Part shown: positions 17,892 to 25,479 of the stretch, in pieces
Layout of the letters: each line of letters opens with the position of its first letter
Position numbering within the stretch: the first letter of the stretch is position 1
Source: Lysobacter sp. GX 14042
GTDB lineage: Bacteria > Pseudomonadota > Gammaproteobacteria > Xanthomonadales > Xanthomonadaceae
NCBI RefSeq assembly: GCF_021390425.1
Contig: NZ_JAJUWY010000012.1
Location: 1-49,309, forward strand
Direction: 5' to 3'
Length of the DNA: 49,309 nucleotides
Program-made: the position numbers and the translations under genes
Notes under the pieces: model-generated
Database searches by the model: none
Told to the model about the DNA's origin: nothing
Seen by the model: the letters and a program-made list of their open reading frames with translations, nothing else

Positions 17892-18098
17892 TCAGCCGCC
17901 CACGCCGTGGAATTCCAGCCAGCCCATCGAGGCGGCGATGACCACGCCCAGGATGAGGGCGATCGAGATGGCGATGCGCCGGGTGAGGGCATTGACCGTA
18001 CGCTTGCTGCCGCCCTTGTCGACCAGCATGTAGTACAGGCCGGCGCCAAGGTTCCAGAGAATCACCAGCAGGACGGCGACGATCAACAGGGTCTTCAT
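17892..18098 (-). CDS. DUF2909 / twin transmembrane helix small protein
   Basis: The 68-residue protein has two transmembrane helices (LLIVAVLLVILWNLGAGLYYMLV and IAISIALILGVVIAASMGW) joined by a basic loop KGGSKRTVNALTRR. This matches the DUF2909 family commonly found beside cytochrome oxidase assembly genes in gammaproteobacteria. Its function is unknown; position suggests a link to oxidase biogenesis. GGAG sits before the ATG. It lies on the strand opposite to the cox genes, convergent with subunit III and divergent from SURF1. Confidence 0.85.
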   Translation of the reverse strand: MKTLLIVAVLLVILWNLGAGLYYMLVDKGGSKRTVNALTRRIAISIALILGVVIAASMGWLEFHGVGG

Positions 18099-18155
18099 CA
18101 GGTTTCTCCAGCTCTCCGGTGGCCGGGACGGCATGTCCGGCGGGATCGGGCGATT

Positions 18156-18908
18156 ATGGCAAGCCACGGTGCCGTCGTGAGCCGGAAATCGGGACTCGCC
18201 GCCGGATGGGTGCTGGCGCTGCTGGTCGCCGCGGGTTTTGCCAGGCTGGGCCTGTGGCAGTCCGAGCGCGCGGTGGAGAAGCAGGCGCTGCTCGAGGCCG
18301 CCGATCACGTGCTCACCTCGCGCCAGGCACGGCCGCTCGCGATGGCCGACGCGCCGGACCGCCGGCAGGAGCTGGACTGGGTCGCGGGCCAGGGGCGTTT
18401 CGTCGAGGCCCCGGCGGTGCTGTTGGACAACCAGATGCGCGAGGGTCGGCCCGGCGTGCGGGCCTATCGCCTGCTCGACACCGGCCAGGCGTCGTGGCTG
18501 CTGGTGGAACTGGGATGGCTCCCGCTGCCACCCGACCGCCGCCTGCCGGCGGTTGCGCGCCCGGGCGGCGAGGTCGACGTCGCCGGCCTGTTGGCGCCAC
18601 CCCGCTCGGCCGGACTGCGGCTGGGCGAACCACTGGGTTCGCGCGGGGACACGCTGCTGATGGTCCGGATGGACCTGCAGGCAGTGCAGGACGCGGTCGG
18701 CCATCCGGTCGCATCGCGGGTACTGCGGCTGGATCCGGCCCTGCCGCTTGGCTTTGAGCGGGACCTGGACCTGCTGCCCAACACGCTGCCCCCCGAAAAG
18801 CACCGTGGGTACGCGCTGCAGTGGTTCGGGCTGGCCGCCGCCGTGCTCGTCACGGCCCTGCTGCTGACGGTGCGCGCGCTTCGCCGCACCCGGAGAACCG
18901 AGCCATGA
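18156..18908 (+). CDS. SURF1 family cytochrome oxidase biogenesis protein
   Basis: The 250-residue product has two transmembrane helices, one at each end (GWVLALLVAAGFARLGLWQ; LQWFGLAAAVLVTALLLTV), with a periplasmic domain between them. It carries the SURF1 signatures: LGLWQ-x-R near the N-terminus, LLDNQMREGRPGVRAYRLL, LLVELGWLPLPPDRR and HRGYALQWFGLA. The family aids heme a insertion into subunit I. ATG at 18156 is preferred; an in-frame GTG seven codons later is an alternative. The stop overlaps the next gene (ATGA). Confidence 0.93.
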   Translation: MASHGAVVSRKSGLAAGWVLALLVAAGFARLGLWQSERAVEKQALLEAADHVLTSRQARPLAMADAPDRRQELDWVAGQGRFVEAPAVLLDNQMREGRPGVRAYRLLDTGQASWLLVELGWLPLPPDRRLPAVARPGGEVDVAGLLAPPRSAGLRLGEPLGSRGDTLLMVRMDLQAVQDAVGHPVASRVLRLDPALPLGFERDLDLLPNTLPPEKHRGYALQWFGLAAAVLVTALLLTVRALRRTRRTEP

Positions 18909-19510
18909 ACCCGACTCCGCCACCGGTGGACGAGCGTAGCCGCAACCGCAACCGCAACCGCAACCGGATCGCCCTGCTGGCGGTGATCGCGGTGTTCGTC
19001 CTGCCGATCCTCATCGCGATGTGGATTGCCCGGGCCGACCGGATTCCCGGTGCGACCGGGGTGCATGGACACATGTACGACCCTGCCCGTGACCTGCGCG
19101 GACTCGACATCGAGCTCGCCGATGGCGCCGGCTATCCGTGGCGGCCGCAGGAGCGGACCTGGCGCATCGTCGTGGTCGCGCCCGCCAGCTGTGGCGCGGA
19201 GTGCACCGCGCTGGTCGCCGACCTGGACAAGGTCTGGCGCCTGTTCGGCCGCAACGCCGAGCGCGTCGACGTGCTCTGGGCCTGCGAGCAGGAGGGCTGC
19301 ATGCCGCCCGCTGGCGCGCAGCTGCCGGGCACCTTCACCCGGATCCGCGCCAGCGCTGGACTGCGTGCGGCACTGCCAGGCGTCGACGACCCCGCCGGCA
19401 CCCCGGTCTACGTCCTCGATCCCAACGGGTTCCTGGTCCTGCGCTACGCTCCCGGCTTCGATCCGGCCGGCCTGCGGGCGGATCTGGGCAAGCTGGTCAG
19501 GCTGGTGTGA
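18905..19510 (+). CDS. SCO-like thioredoxin-fold assembly protein with degenerate copper site
   Basis: The 201-residue product has one N-terminal transmembrane helix ([19 protein letters not shown]) after a basic Arg-Asn repeat, then a periplasmic domain. [29 protein letters not shown] resembles SCO1/SenC, with a CX3C pair at Cys96 and Cys100 as in SCO copper chaperones. [20 protein letters not shown] matches the C-terminal SCO strand. The ligand His normally just before that strand is not seen. A second pair, Cys127 and Cys132 (CX4C), is present. It lies between SURF1 and ctaA with overlaps at both ends (ATGA; one base). Role in CuA maturation or as a thiol reductase is inferred. Confidence 0.75.
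   Translation: MNPTPPPVDERSRNRNRNRNRIALLAVIAVFVLPILIAMWIARADRIPGATGVHGHMYDPARDLRGLDIELADGAGYPWRPQERTWRIVVVAPASCGAECTALVADLDKVWRLFGRNAERVDVLWACEQEGCMPPAGAQLPGTFTRIRASAGLRAALPGVDDPAGTPVYVLDPNGFLVLRYAPGFDPAGLRADLGKLVRLV
18941..18964 (+). repeat. Four tandem CGCAAC hexamers in the SCO-like gene
   Basis: Four perfect tandem copies of CGCAAC encode alternating Arg-Asn residues directly before the membrane helix. The unit is six bases, so copy-number change keeps the frame and would only alter the length of the basic cytoplasmic tail. Confidence 0.9.
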
Positions 19511-20688
19511 TGAGCGATTTCCGAACCCAACGCGCCCCCGCCGGTCCCCGCACGGCTTCCCGGCCCTGGCGGCACTTCCATCGCCTGGCCTGGCTGGCGG
19601 TGGCGCTGGCCCTGGGCGTGATCGTCTTCGGCGCCTTCGTGCGCCTGTCCGATGCCGGCCTGAGCTGCCCGGACTGGCCCACCTGCTACGGCAGGGCCGC
19701 CTGGCCGACCGCGGTCGAGCAGGGCGACGGCCACGCCGCGACCTCGATCCGCCCGGTCGAGGTGCACAAGGCCTGGCGGGAACAGGCCCACCGGATGGTC
19801 GCCGGGCTGCTGGGCGCGCTGACGCTGGCGCTGGCGCTGCTGGCCGCGCGCCGCCGGCCGCGCGGCATCGCCCAGGTGGTCGCCGCCTCGGCGCTGGTCG
19901 CACTGGCAATTCCGCTGTACATGCGCGGGCTGCACGTGGCCGCCTCGGCGCTGGCGATCGCCGGCGAACTCATCCTGCTGGCCGCGGCGGTGCGCTGGGG
20001 CAACCGCGACCTGTCGCGGGTGGGTGCGCTGACCCTGGCGATGATCATCCTCCAGGCGCTGCTGGGAATGTGGACGGTCACCTGGCTGCTCAAGCCGGTG
20101 GTGGTGATGGGCCATCTGCTGGGCGGCCTGACGACCTTCTCGCTGCTGCTGTGGATGGCCTGGCGGGCGACCAACCTGCCGATCCGCCTCGCACAGGCCG
20201 CGCAGCTCCAACGTTGGGTGATCCTGGGCGTGGTGCTGCTGGGCGTGCAGATCGCCCTGGGCGGCTGGACCAGCGCCAACTATGCCGCGCTGTCGTGCGG
20301 CACCGACTTCCCGACCTGCGTCGGGCGCTGGTGGCCGCCGACCGATTTCCGCGAGGGCTTCGTGCTGTGGCGCGGGATCGGGGTCGATTACGAGGGCGGG
20401 ATCCTCGACGGCCAGGCCCGCATCGCGATCCAGATGGCGCACCGCATCGGCGCGGTGCTGGTCGCGTCCTACCTGCTGTGGCTGGCGCTGCGGATGCTGC
20501 GCACGCCGGGCATCCGTGGCTGGGCCAGCACCCTGGGCGTGCTGGTGCTGGTGCAGCTCGGACTGGGGATCGCCAACGTGAAGCTGGCGTTGCCGCTGGG
20601 CAATGCCGTGGCCCATGTCGCCGGCGCGGTGCTGCTGCTCGCGGTGCTGGTGTCCCTGCTCGCGCGGCTGCGCGCTCCGGAGGCATGA
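19510..20688 (+). CDS. ctaA: Heme A synthase (COX15/CtaA family)
   Basis: The 392-residue, eight-helix membrane enzyme oxidises the C8 methyl of heme O to give heme A. Heme-ligand histidines are visible in [34 protein letters not shown] and [10 protein letters not shown]. The two extracytoplasmic loops each hold a Cys pair (CPDWPTC and CGTDFPTC), and the N-terminal [18 protein letters not shown] motif is diagnostic. The ATG overlaps the stop of the SCO-like gene by one base, and the C-terminus abuts the heme O synthase gene, making a heme-A production pair. Confidence 0.96.
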   Translation: MSDFRTQRAPAGPRTASRPWRHFHRLAWLAVALALGVIVFGAFVRLSDAGLSCPDWPTCYGRAAWPTAVEQGDGHAATSIRPVEVHKAWREQAHRMVAGLLGALTLALALLAARRRPRGIAQVVAASALVALAIPLYMRGLHVAASALAIAGELILLAAAVRWGNRDLSRVGALTLAMIILQALLGMWTVTWLLKPVVVMGHLLGGLTTFSLLLWMAWRATNLPIRLAQAAQLQRWVILGVVLLGVQIALGGWTSANYAALSCGTDFPTCVGRWWPPTDFREGFVLWRGIGVDYEGGILDGQARIAIQMAHRIGAVLVASYLLWLALRMLRTPGIRGWASTLGVLVLVQLGLGIANVKLALPLGNAVAHVAGAVLLLAVLVSLLARLRAPEA

Positions 20689-21614
20689 TGGCGACCACCG
20701 TGGGGGGTACCGTGTTCCGCCAGTACTGGGACCTGACCAAGCCGAGGGTAGTGGCGCTGATCGTGTTCACCGCCGCCATCGGCATGTTCCTGGCGGTGCC
20801 CGGCCTGCCGCCGCTGAAGGAATCGGTGATGGGCTTCCTCGGCATCTGGCTGGCGGCGTCGTCGGCAGCGGCGATCAACCAGCTGCTTGACGCCCGGATC
20901 GACGCCAGGATGGCGCGTACCGCCTGGCGCCCGATCGTTTCCGGCCGGGTCAGCGCGCGCCAGGCGCTGGTCTTCGCGCTGGGCCTGGCGGCGCTGTCGA
21001 TGCTGGTGCTGCTGGTGTTCACCAACGTGCTGGCCGCGGCGCTCACCTTCGCCTCGCTGATCGGTTACGCGGTCATCTACACCGTGTTCCTCAAGCGCGC
21101 CACGCCGCAGAACATCGTCATCGGTGGCATCGCCGGGGCCGCACCGCCGGCGCTGGGCTGGGCGGCGGTCACCGGGACCCTGGACCCGCATGCGCTGCTG
21201 CTGGTGCTGATCATCTTCGTCTGGACCCCGCCGCACTTCTGGGCGCTGGCGATTTTCCGCCGCGAGGACTACGCCCGGGCGATGGTGCCCATGCTGCCGG
21301 TGACCCACGGGGTCGAGTACACCCGCTGGCAGATCCTGTTCTATACCGTGTTGCTGCTGGTGGTCAGCGTGCTGCCGTGGGTGACCGGCATGAGCGGGCT
21401 GTTCTACCTGGGCGGGGCCCTGGTGCTGGGCCTGGTGTTCCTGTGGCATGCCTGGCGCCTGATGGACCCGCCCGACGAGTTCTACGCGATGAGGGTGTTC
21501 AACTACTCCATCGTCTACCTGATGGCGCTGTTCGCCTTCCTGCTGCTCGACCACTGGATGCTGCCGCTGCTGCATCCGGCACCGCTGGCGGTGATGGAGT
21601 TCGTGCCGGGCTGA
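20688..21614 (+). CDS. cyoE: Heme O synthase (protoheme IX farnesyltransferase)
   Basis: The 308-residue UbiA-type prenyltransferase (also called ctaB) adds a farnesyl group to protoheme, giving heme O for ctaA. It has about nine transmembrane helices; the first Asp-rich motif is [20 protein letters not shown] (N-x3-D-x3-D...R-T), and [29 protein letters not shown] is the second conserved block. Two consecutive ATGs occur; GGAGG at 20679-20683 is too close to the first, so the second, sharing one base with the ctaA stop, is chosen. The stop directly abuts the convergent dnaG stop (TGATCA). Confidence 0.96.
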   Translation: MATTVGGTVFRQYWDLTKPRVVALIVFTAAIGMFLAVPGLPPLKESVMGFLGIWLAASSAAAINQLLDARIDARMARTAWRPIVSGRVSARQALVFALGLAALSMLVLLVFTNVLAAALTFASLIGYAVIYTVFLKRATPQNIVIGGIAGAAPPALGWAAVTGTLDPHALLLVLIIFVWTPPHFWALAIFRREDYARAMVPMLPVTHGVEYTRWQILFYTVLLLVVSVLPWVTGMSGLFYLGGALVLGLVFLWHAWRLMDPPDEFYAMRVFNYSIVYLMALFAFLLLDHWMLPLLHPAPLAVMEFVPG

Positions 21615-23345
21615 TCAGCGCTGCAGGCGCCCCTGCAGTTCGCGCAGTTCCTCCTTCTGCGCCGCGTCCAGCGCGGACATGCCGCCGGCGCGGATCGCCG
21701 CCTGCAGCTCGTCCACCCGCTGCTGGCTGGTCATGTGGTCTAGCCGCGCGATCGCATCGAGGAACTCGGTGCGCCAGCTTGCCGGCTCGCCAGGCAGGTC
21801 GATGGTCGCCAGCGACTGTAGCGAGGCGTGGATTTCCTGGCCGGCGAAATGCTCGATCAGCGCGCCGGTGCGGATGTCCGGGCGCTCGTAGACCAGGCCC
21901 AGCAGGTCCACCAGCAGGTCGATTCCCGGCTGGTGCAGGCTTGCGAAGCGGAACGGCGGCTCCAGTTCCAGGGCGAGCGAGGGTTGCTGGAGCAGCAGCA
22001 CGATCACGCTGCGGACCAGGCTGCGCCGGGGGGCCGGCGTGCCGCGGGCGGGTGCCTGCCGGGGCGTCGGCCGCGGCTGGGCCGGCCCGGCCGAGTCCAG
22101 CCCGGTCAGGCCATCCAGCCGCTGCCGCATCAGGTCGGCGAAAGCGCCGTCGGGGATCTGCGCCAGCAGCGGGCGGGCGCGCCCGGCCAGCCGTCCGCGG
22201 CCTTCCAGCGTCCCCAGGTCGACCTCGGCCGACAGGGTGTCGAACAGGAAGTCCGACAGCGGCGTGGCGCTGCGCAGGCGCTCGTTGAAGCCGGCCGCGC
22301 CCTCGCTGCGCACGATGCTGTCGGGGTCCTCGCCCTCGGGCAGGAACAGGAACAGCGCCTGGCGGCCGTCGCGCATGCGCGGCAGTACCGATTCCAGTGC
22401 CTTCCAGGCCGCCGAGCGCCCCGCGCGGTCGCCGTCGAAGCAGAAGTACACATCGGGCGCGTTGCGGAACAGCAACTCGGCGTGTTCGCCGGTGGTCGCC
22501 GTGCCCAGGGTCGCCACCGCGGTGTCGACGCCGTGCTGGAACAGCATCACCACGTCCATGTAGCCCTCGACCACCACCAGCCGCGGGATCGTGGAGTGTG
22601 CCTGGCGTACCTGCCACAGGCCGTAGAGCTCACGGCCCTTGTGGAACAGTTCGGTCTCCGGCGAGTTCAGGTACTTGGGTGCGGCGTCCTTCTCCAGCAC
22701 CCGGCCGCCGAAGGCGATCGGTCGGCCGCGGCGGTCGTGGATCGGGAACAGCAGCCGGTCGCGGAACTTGTCGTACACCCGCCCGGATTCGCTGCGCGAG
22801 AGCAGGCCGGCGCGCTCGAGCAGCTTCATCCGCCGCTCGTCGCTGCCCAGGGTGGTGCGCAGTGCATCGAAGCTGTCGGGGGCATAGCCGACCCCGAAAC
22901 GTTCGCAGGTCGCCGGCTCGAGGCCGCGCTGGCGCAGGTAGTCGCGGGCCTTGCCGCTGCCGGGCAGCTGGCGCTGGAAGAACTCCGCCGCGGCGGCAAG
23001 GGTGTCGTACAGCGCCTGGCCATCGGGATTGGAATGCCGCTGCCCGGCCTCGCGCGGGATCTCCATGCCGGCCCGCCGGGCGAGTTCCTCGATGGCGTCG
23101 AGGAACTCAAGCCGGTCGTAGTTCATCAGGAAGCTGATGGCGGTGCCGTGCGCCCCGCAGCCGAAGCAGTGGTAGAACTGCTTGGTCGGCGAGACCGTGA
23201 AGCTGGGCGAGCGCTCGTCATGGAACGGACAGCGCGCCGAGTACTCCCGGCCCTGCTTCTTCAATTGCACCCGGCTGCCGATCAGCTCGACGATGTCGGT
23301 GCGCGCGAGCAGGTCGTCGATGAAGGCGTCGGGAATGCGGGCCAT
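21615..23345 (-). CDS. dnaG: DNA primase
   Basis: The 576-residue product is full length for DnaG and makes RNA primers at the replication fork. The N-terminal CHC2 zinc-binding domain has Cys39, His42, Cys60 and Cys63 (CPFH...HCFGCG). The TOPRIM core has EGYMDVVML (catalytic Glu) and CFDGDRAGR (metal-binding Asp). A Pro-rich linker leads to the C-terminal helical domain that contacts DnaB. It is the last gene of the rpsU-yqeY-yihY-dnaG run. The usual downstream rpoD is not there; instead the gene meets cyoE tail to tail with no gap. Confidence 0.97.
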   Translation of the reverse strand: MARIPDAFIDDLLARTDIVELIGSRVQLKKQGREYSARCPFHDERSPSFTVSPTKQFYHCFGCGAHGTAISFLMNYDRLEFLDAIEELARRAGMEIPREAGQRHSNPDGQALYDTLAAAAEFFQRQLPGSGKARDYLRQRGLEPATCERFGVGYAPDSFDALRTTLGSDERRMKLLERAGLLSRSESGRVYDKFRDRLLFPIHDRRGRPIAFGGRVLEKDAAPKYLNSPETELFHKGRELYGLWQVRQAHSTIPRLVVVEGYMDVVMLFQHGVDTAVATLGTATTGEHAELLFRNAPDVYFCFDGDRAGRSAAWKALESVLPRMRDGRQALFLFLPEGEDPDSIVRSEGAAGFNERLRSATPLSDFLFDTLSAEVDLGTLEGRGRLAGRARPLLAQIPDGAFADLMRQRLDGLTGLDSAGPAQPRPTPRQAPARGTPAPRRSLVRSVIVLLLQQPSLALELEPPFRFASLHQPGIDLLVDLLGLVYERPDIRTGALIEHFAGQEIHASLQSLATIDLPGEPASWRTEFLDAIARLDHMTSQQRVDELQAAIRAGGMSALDAAQKEELRELQGRLQR

Positions 23346-23401
23346 GTAGTGCGGGGCGCCGGAGCGGGCCGGCTAGCATGCCATGCGCGCGGCGCCCGGG
23401 T

Positions 23402-24349
23402 TCAGCTGCCCGGTGGTGGCGGGCCGGCGGGCGCGGCCCCGGCAGGCTCCGGGGCCCCGGAATGCCGTTCCGCCCGGGCGTCGGCGTGCTCCTCGAGCAG
23501 TGCGGTGATCAGCGCCCCGACCAGGAAGATCACCGCGCAGTAGTACAGCCACACCAGCATCACCATCAGCCCGCCGGCCGGGCCGTACGCGCTGCCCAGG
23601 CTGGCCTGACCCAGGTACAGGCCGATCAGCCAGCGGCCGAGCATGAACATGGCGGCGGTGAGCGCCCCGCCCAGGAACGCACGCTTCCGGCTGACCGGGC
23701 AGTCCGGCAGCAACCGGTACATCGCTGCGAACACCAGCGTGTAGAGCAGGAAGGAGAATCCGGCCACCACCACCGGCAACAGGTCGGGCAGCCAGTGCGT
23801 CAGCAGCGACAGCGCCGCCTGCACCGCCATCGAGACCACCAGCAGGAAGCCGATCCCCAGCACGATCCCCAGCGACAGCAGGCGCTTGCGCAGCCATGCC
23901 CACAGGCCGCCGAGCTGCTGGGCGCTGGAGTGGAACACCCGGTTGAGCGCGGTCTGCAACTGGGCGAACACGATCGAGGCGCTGAACAGCAGCGCGCCGG
24001 TACCGATGATCGCGGCAAAGGACCCCACGCCCGGCTGGCTCTGGGCGTTGTCGACGATCAGCCGGGTGGTGGCTTCCACCTCCGGGCCGACCAGCAGTCC
24101 GACCTGGCGGAAGAACTCCTCCTGCGCGGCCGGGTACAGCGCGGTGGTGACCCACAGCACCAGCACCACCAGCGGCGCCAGCGACAGGGTGGTGTAGAAG
24201 GACAGCGCGGCGGCCAGGGCCAGCACGTCGTGCTCGATGAAGCGGCCCACCAGCTGCCCGGCCCAGCTGTGCTGGAACCGGCCGGCGAGTGCCTTCAGCC
24301 CGGCGGGCGGGGGTGGGGACTGGGTGTCGGGGCCTGGCTCGCGGGTCAT
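23402..24349 (-). CDS. yihY: YihY/virulence factor BrkB family membrane protein
   Basis: The 315-residue inner-membrane protein has six predicted helices. The LALAAALSFYTTLSLAPLVVLVL block and the C-terminal GSAYGPAGGLMVMLVWLYYCAVIFLVGA block are diagnostic for the YihY/BrkB family. The family was once labelled ribonuclease BN, which is no longer accepted; function is unknown. The tail is Ala/Pro/Gly-rich. The ATG at 24349 with GAGAG upstream is preferred over a Met 12 codons earlier that lacks a ribosome site. Its location between yqeY and dnaG is uncommon. Confidence 0.92.
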   Translation of the reverse strand: MTREPGPDTQSPPPPAGLKALAGRFQHSWAGQLVGRFIEHDVLALAAALSFYTTLSLAPLVVLVLWVTTALYPAAQEEFFRQVGLLVGPEVEATTRLIVDNAQSQPGVGSFAAIIGTGALLFSASIVFAQLQTALNRVFHSSAQQLGGLWAWLRKRLLSLGIVLGIGFLLVVSMAVQAALSLLTHWLPDLLPVVVAGFSFLLYTLVFAAMYRLLPDCPVSRKRAFLGGALTAAMFMLGRWLIGLYLGQASLGSAYGPAGGLMVMLVWLYYCAVIFLVGALITALLEEHADARAERHSGAPEPAGAAPAGPPPPGS

Positions 24350-24408
24350 GCGTCTCTCGTGTCCGTCGGGCGCACGATCCACCATGGCGGGTTAGCGCGG
24401 TGTATCCG

Positions 24409-24855
24409 TCAGGACGCCAGCCGCAGCTTCACCAGCTTCGACACCAGGCCCATGTCGGCCTTTCCGGCCAGCTTCGGCTTGAGCACGCCCATCAGCTTGC
24501 CCATGTCCGCCGGACCGGCGGCGCCGGTGGCGGCGATGGCCGCGTCGATCTCGGCGCCGATGGCCGCCTCGTCCAGCTTGGCCGGCAGGTAGCGCTCGAT
24601 CACGGTGATCTCGTCACGCTCGACCTGCGCCAGGTCCTCGCGCTTGGCGGCCTCGTACTGGGTGACCGAGTCGCGGCGCTGCTTGACCATCTTGTCGAGC
24701 ACCGCCAGCACCTGGGTGTCGTCCAGTTCGATGCGCTCGTCCACCTCGCGCTGCTTGATCGCCGCGTTGACCAGGCGGATCACGCCCAGGCCCTGCTTGT
24801 CGCCGGCCTTCATCGCGGCCTTCATGTCGGCGGTCAGTTGTTCCTTGAGGGACAT
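24409..24855 (-). CDS. yqeY: GatB/YqeY domain-containing protein
   Basis: The 148-residue soluble protein is a stand-alone YqeY domain: MSLKEQLTADMKAAMKAGDK, LGVIRLVNAAIKQREVDER, ERDEITVIERYLPAKLDE and DMGKLMGVLKPKLAGKADMGLVSKLV. The domain also forms the tail of GatB, where it contacts tRNA, but the role of the free protein is unproven. AGGAG precedes the ATG. It commonly sits between rpsU and dnaG in proteobacteria, as here, and is separated from rpsU by a terminator-like hairpin. Confidence 0.95.
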   Translation of the reverse strand: MSLKEQLTADMKAAMKAGDKQGLGVIRLVNAAIKQREVDERIELDDTQVLAVLDKMVKQRRDSVTQYEAAKREDLAQVERDEITVIERYLPAKLDEAAIGAEIDAAIAATGAAGPADMGKLMGVLKPKLAGKADMGLVSKLVKLRLAS

Positions 24856-24893
24856 GGCAGTGCTCCTGGGCGGGAAAGGTGGCCGGACAACAC

Positions 24894-24926
24894 AAAAAGC
24901 CGGCAGCGCTGGTGCGCGGCCGGCTT
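24894..24926 (-). terminator. Attenuator-like terminator between rpsU and yqeY
   Basis: On the minus strand, AAGCCGGC and GCCGGCTT form an eight-pair stem with a 14-base loop that can pair further, followed by five T's (plus-strand A's at 24894-24898). Placed directly after rpsU, it resembles the partial terminator after rpsU in the E. coli rpsU-dnaG-rpoD operon, which lowers dnaG relative to S21. Confidence 0.75.
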
Positions 24927-24943
24927 GATGCAAAAGCCTGCGC

Positions 24944-24960
24944 GACCGGCCGGGCCGGTC
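24944..24960 (-). terminator. Second hairpin just downstream of rpsU
   Basis: GACCGGC (24944-24950) and GCCGGTC (24954-24960) are perfect seven-base arms around a three-base loop, 15 bases past the rpsU stop. There is no T-run; it probably acts with the following terminator or protects the rpsU mRNA 3' end. Confidence 0.45.
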
Positions 24961-24975
24961 AGCGCGAAGACGTGC

Positions 24976-25191
24976 TCAGTACAGGCGCTGGCGCTTGGTC
25001 ACGTCGCGCGAGGTGCGACGGGCCTGGCGCTTCACCGCGGCAGCGGCCTTGCGCTTGCGCTCCTGGGTCGGCTTCTCGTAGTACTCGCGCTTGCGGGTCT
25101 CGGCGAGGACGCCGGCCTTCTCGCAGGTGCGCTTGAAGCGACGGAGGGCAAACTCGAAAGGCTCGTTTTCGCGGACTTTGACGCTGGGCAT
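24976..25191 (-). CDS. rpsU: 30S ribosomal protein S21
   Basis: The 71-residue, strongly basic protein beginning [20 protein letters not shown] and ending [11 protein letters not shown] is bS21, which binds near the anti-Shine-Dalgarno end of 16S rRNA and helps initiation. The length and [21 protein letters not shown] block are canonical. The same frame stays open far upstream, but a TATAAT promoter within that stretch and the family length fix the start at 25191. It heads the minus-strand run with yqeY, yihY and dnaG. Confidence 0.98.
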   Translation of the reverse strand: MPSVKVRENEPFEFALRRFKRTCEKAGVLAETRKREYYEKPTQERKRKAAAAVKRQARRTSRDVTKRQRLY

Positions 25192-25239
25192 ACGGAATCT
25201 CGGTTCGGGTTGGTGGCCCGGTCCACGGGCGAGCCGCGC

Positions 25240-25269
25240 ATTATAGCCACCGGCATCCGTAGGGCGCAA
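25240..25269 (-). promoter_or_regulatory. rpsU operon promoter; -35 box inside a REP element
   Basis: On the minus strand a perfect TATAAT (25240-25245) is preceded, with an 18-base spacer, by TTGCGC (25264-25269). The -35 hexamer lies within the palindromic element at 25259-25295. The predicted start leaves a leader of about 40 bases before rpsU. Confidence 0.65.
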
Positions 25270-25295
25270 TAGCCGCCTGGGCGGCGCATTGCGCC
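25259..25295 (+). repeat. REP-like palindromic element A with GTAG head
   Basis: The element starts GTAG and folds as GGCGCAAT...ATTGCGCC around an inner GCCGCC-TG-GGCGGC stem. GTAG-headed palindromes are the known dispersed REP type of Stenotrophomonas. It is an inverted, slightly diverged copy of the element at 25419-25455. Confidence 0.75.
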
Positions 25296-25418
25296 GTATC
25301 TCCCGCGATGCGCCTGCCTCGATCCCCGCGTGGGTGCAACCGCCACCTGCGGCGGCGTGCGACCATTCGTGTTCGTCCACGCAGCCGTGGAAGATCGGTG
25401 TGTCGTGGTTTGCCATCC
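25296..25418. other. Spacer between inverted REP elements; possible short reading frame
   Basis: The 123-bp spacer has no recognised gene. On the minus strand an ATG at 25416, directly inside element B, opens a frame ([18 protein letters not shown]...) that crosses the spacer and element A in the same frame as rpsU. It lacks a ribosome site. It may be a fragment travelling with the REP pair rather than a gene. Confidence 0.3.
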
Positions 25419-25455
25419 GGCGCAATACGCCGCCGGGGCGGCTATTGCGCCCTGC
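25419..25455 (-). repeat. REP-like palindromic element B, inverted copy of A
   Basis: It contains GGCGCAAT-AC-GCCGCC-GG-GGCGGC-T-ATTGCGCC, then CTGC (GCAG head on the minus strand). Together with element A it makes an inverted pair facing each other across 123 bp. It ends 24 bases before the tsaD start codon. Confidence 0.75.
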
Positions 25456-25479
25456 GGGGCCGGACCCAATGTTGTTCCC

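Noticed and set aside
18941-18964. CGCAAC tandem repeat as a phase-variation switch
   Set aside because: The unit is six bases, so slippage never changes the reading frame; only the length of a basic tail would vary.
23402-24349. Annotation of the YihY gene as ribonuclease BN
   Set aside because: That label came from an early misassignment; RNase BN activity belongs to an unrelated metallo-beta-lactamase protein.
25259-25455. The two inverted elements as terminal repeats of an insertion sequence
   Set aside because: The spacer is only 123 bp with no transposase and no target duplication seen; each end is itself a complete palindrome, which fits REP elements better.
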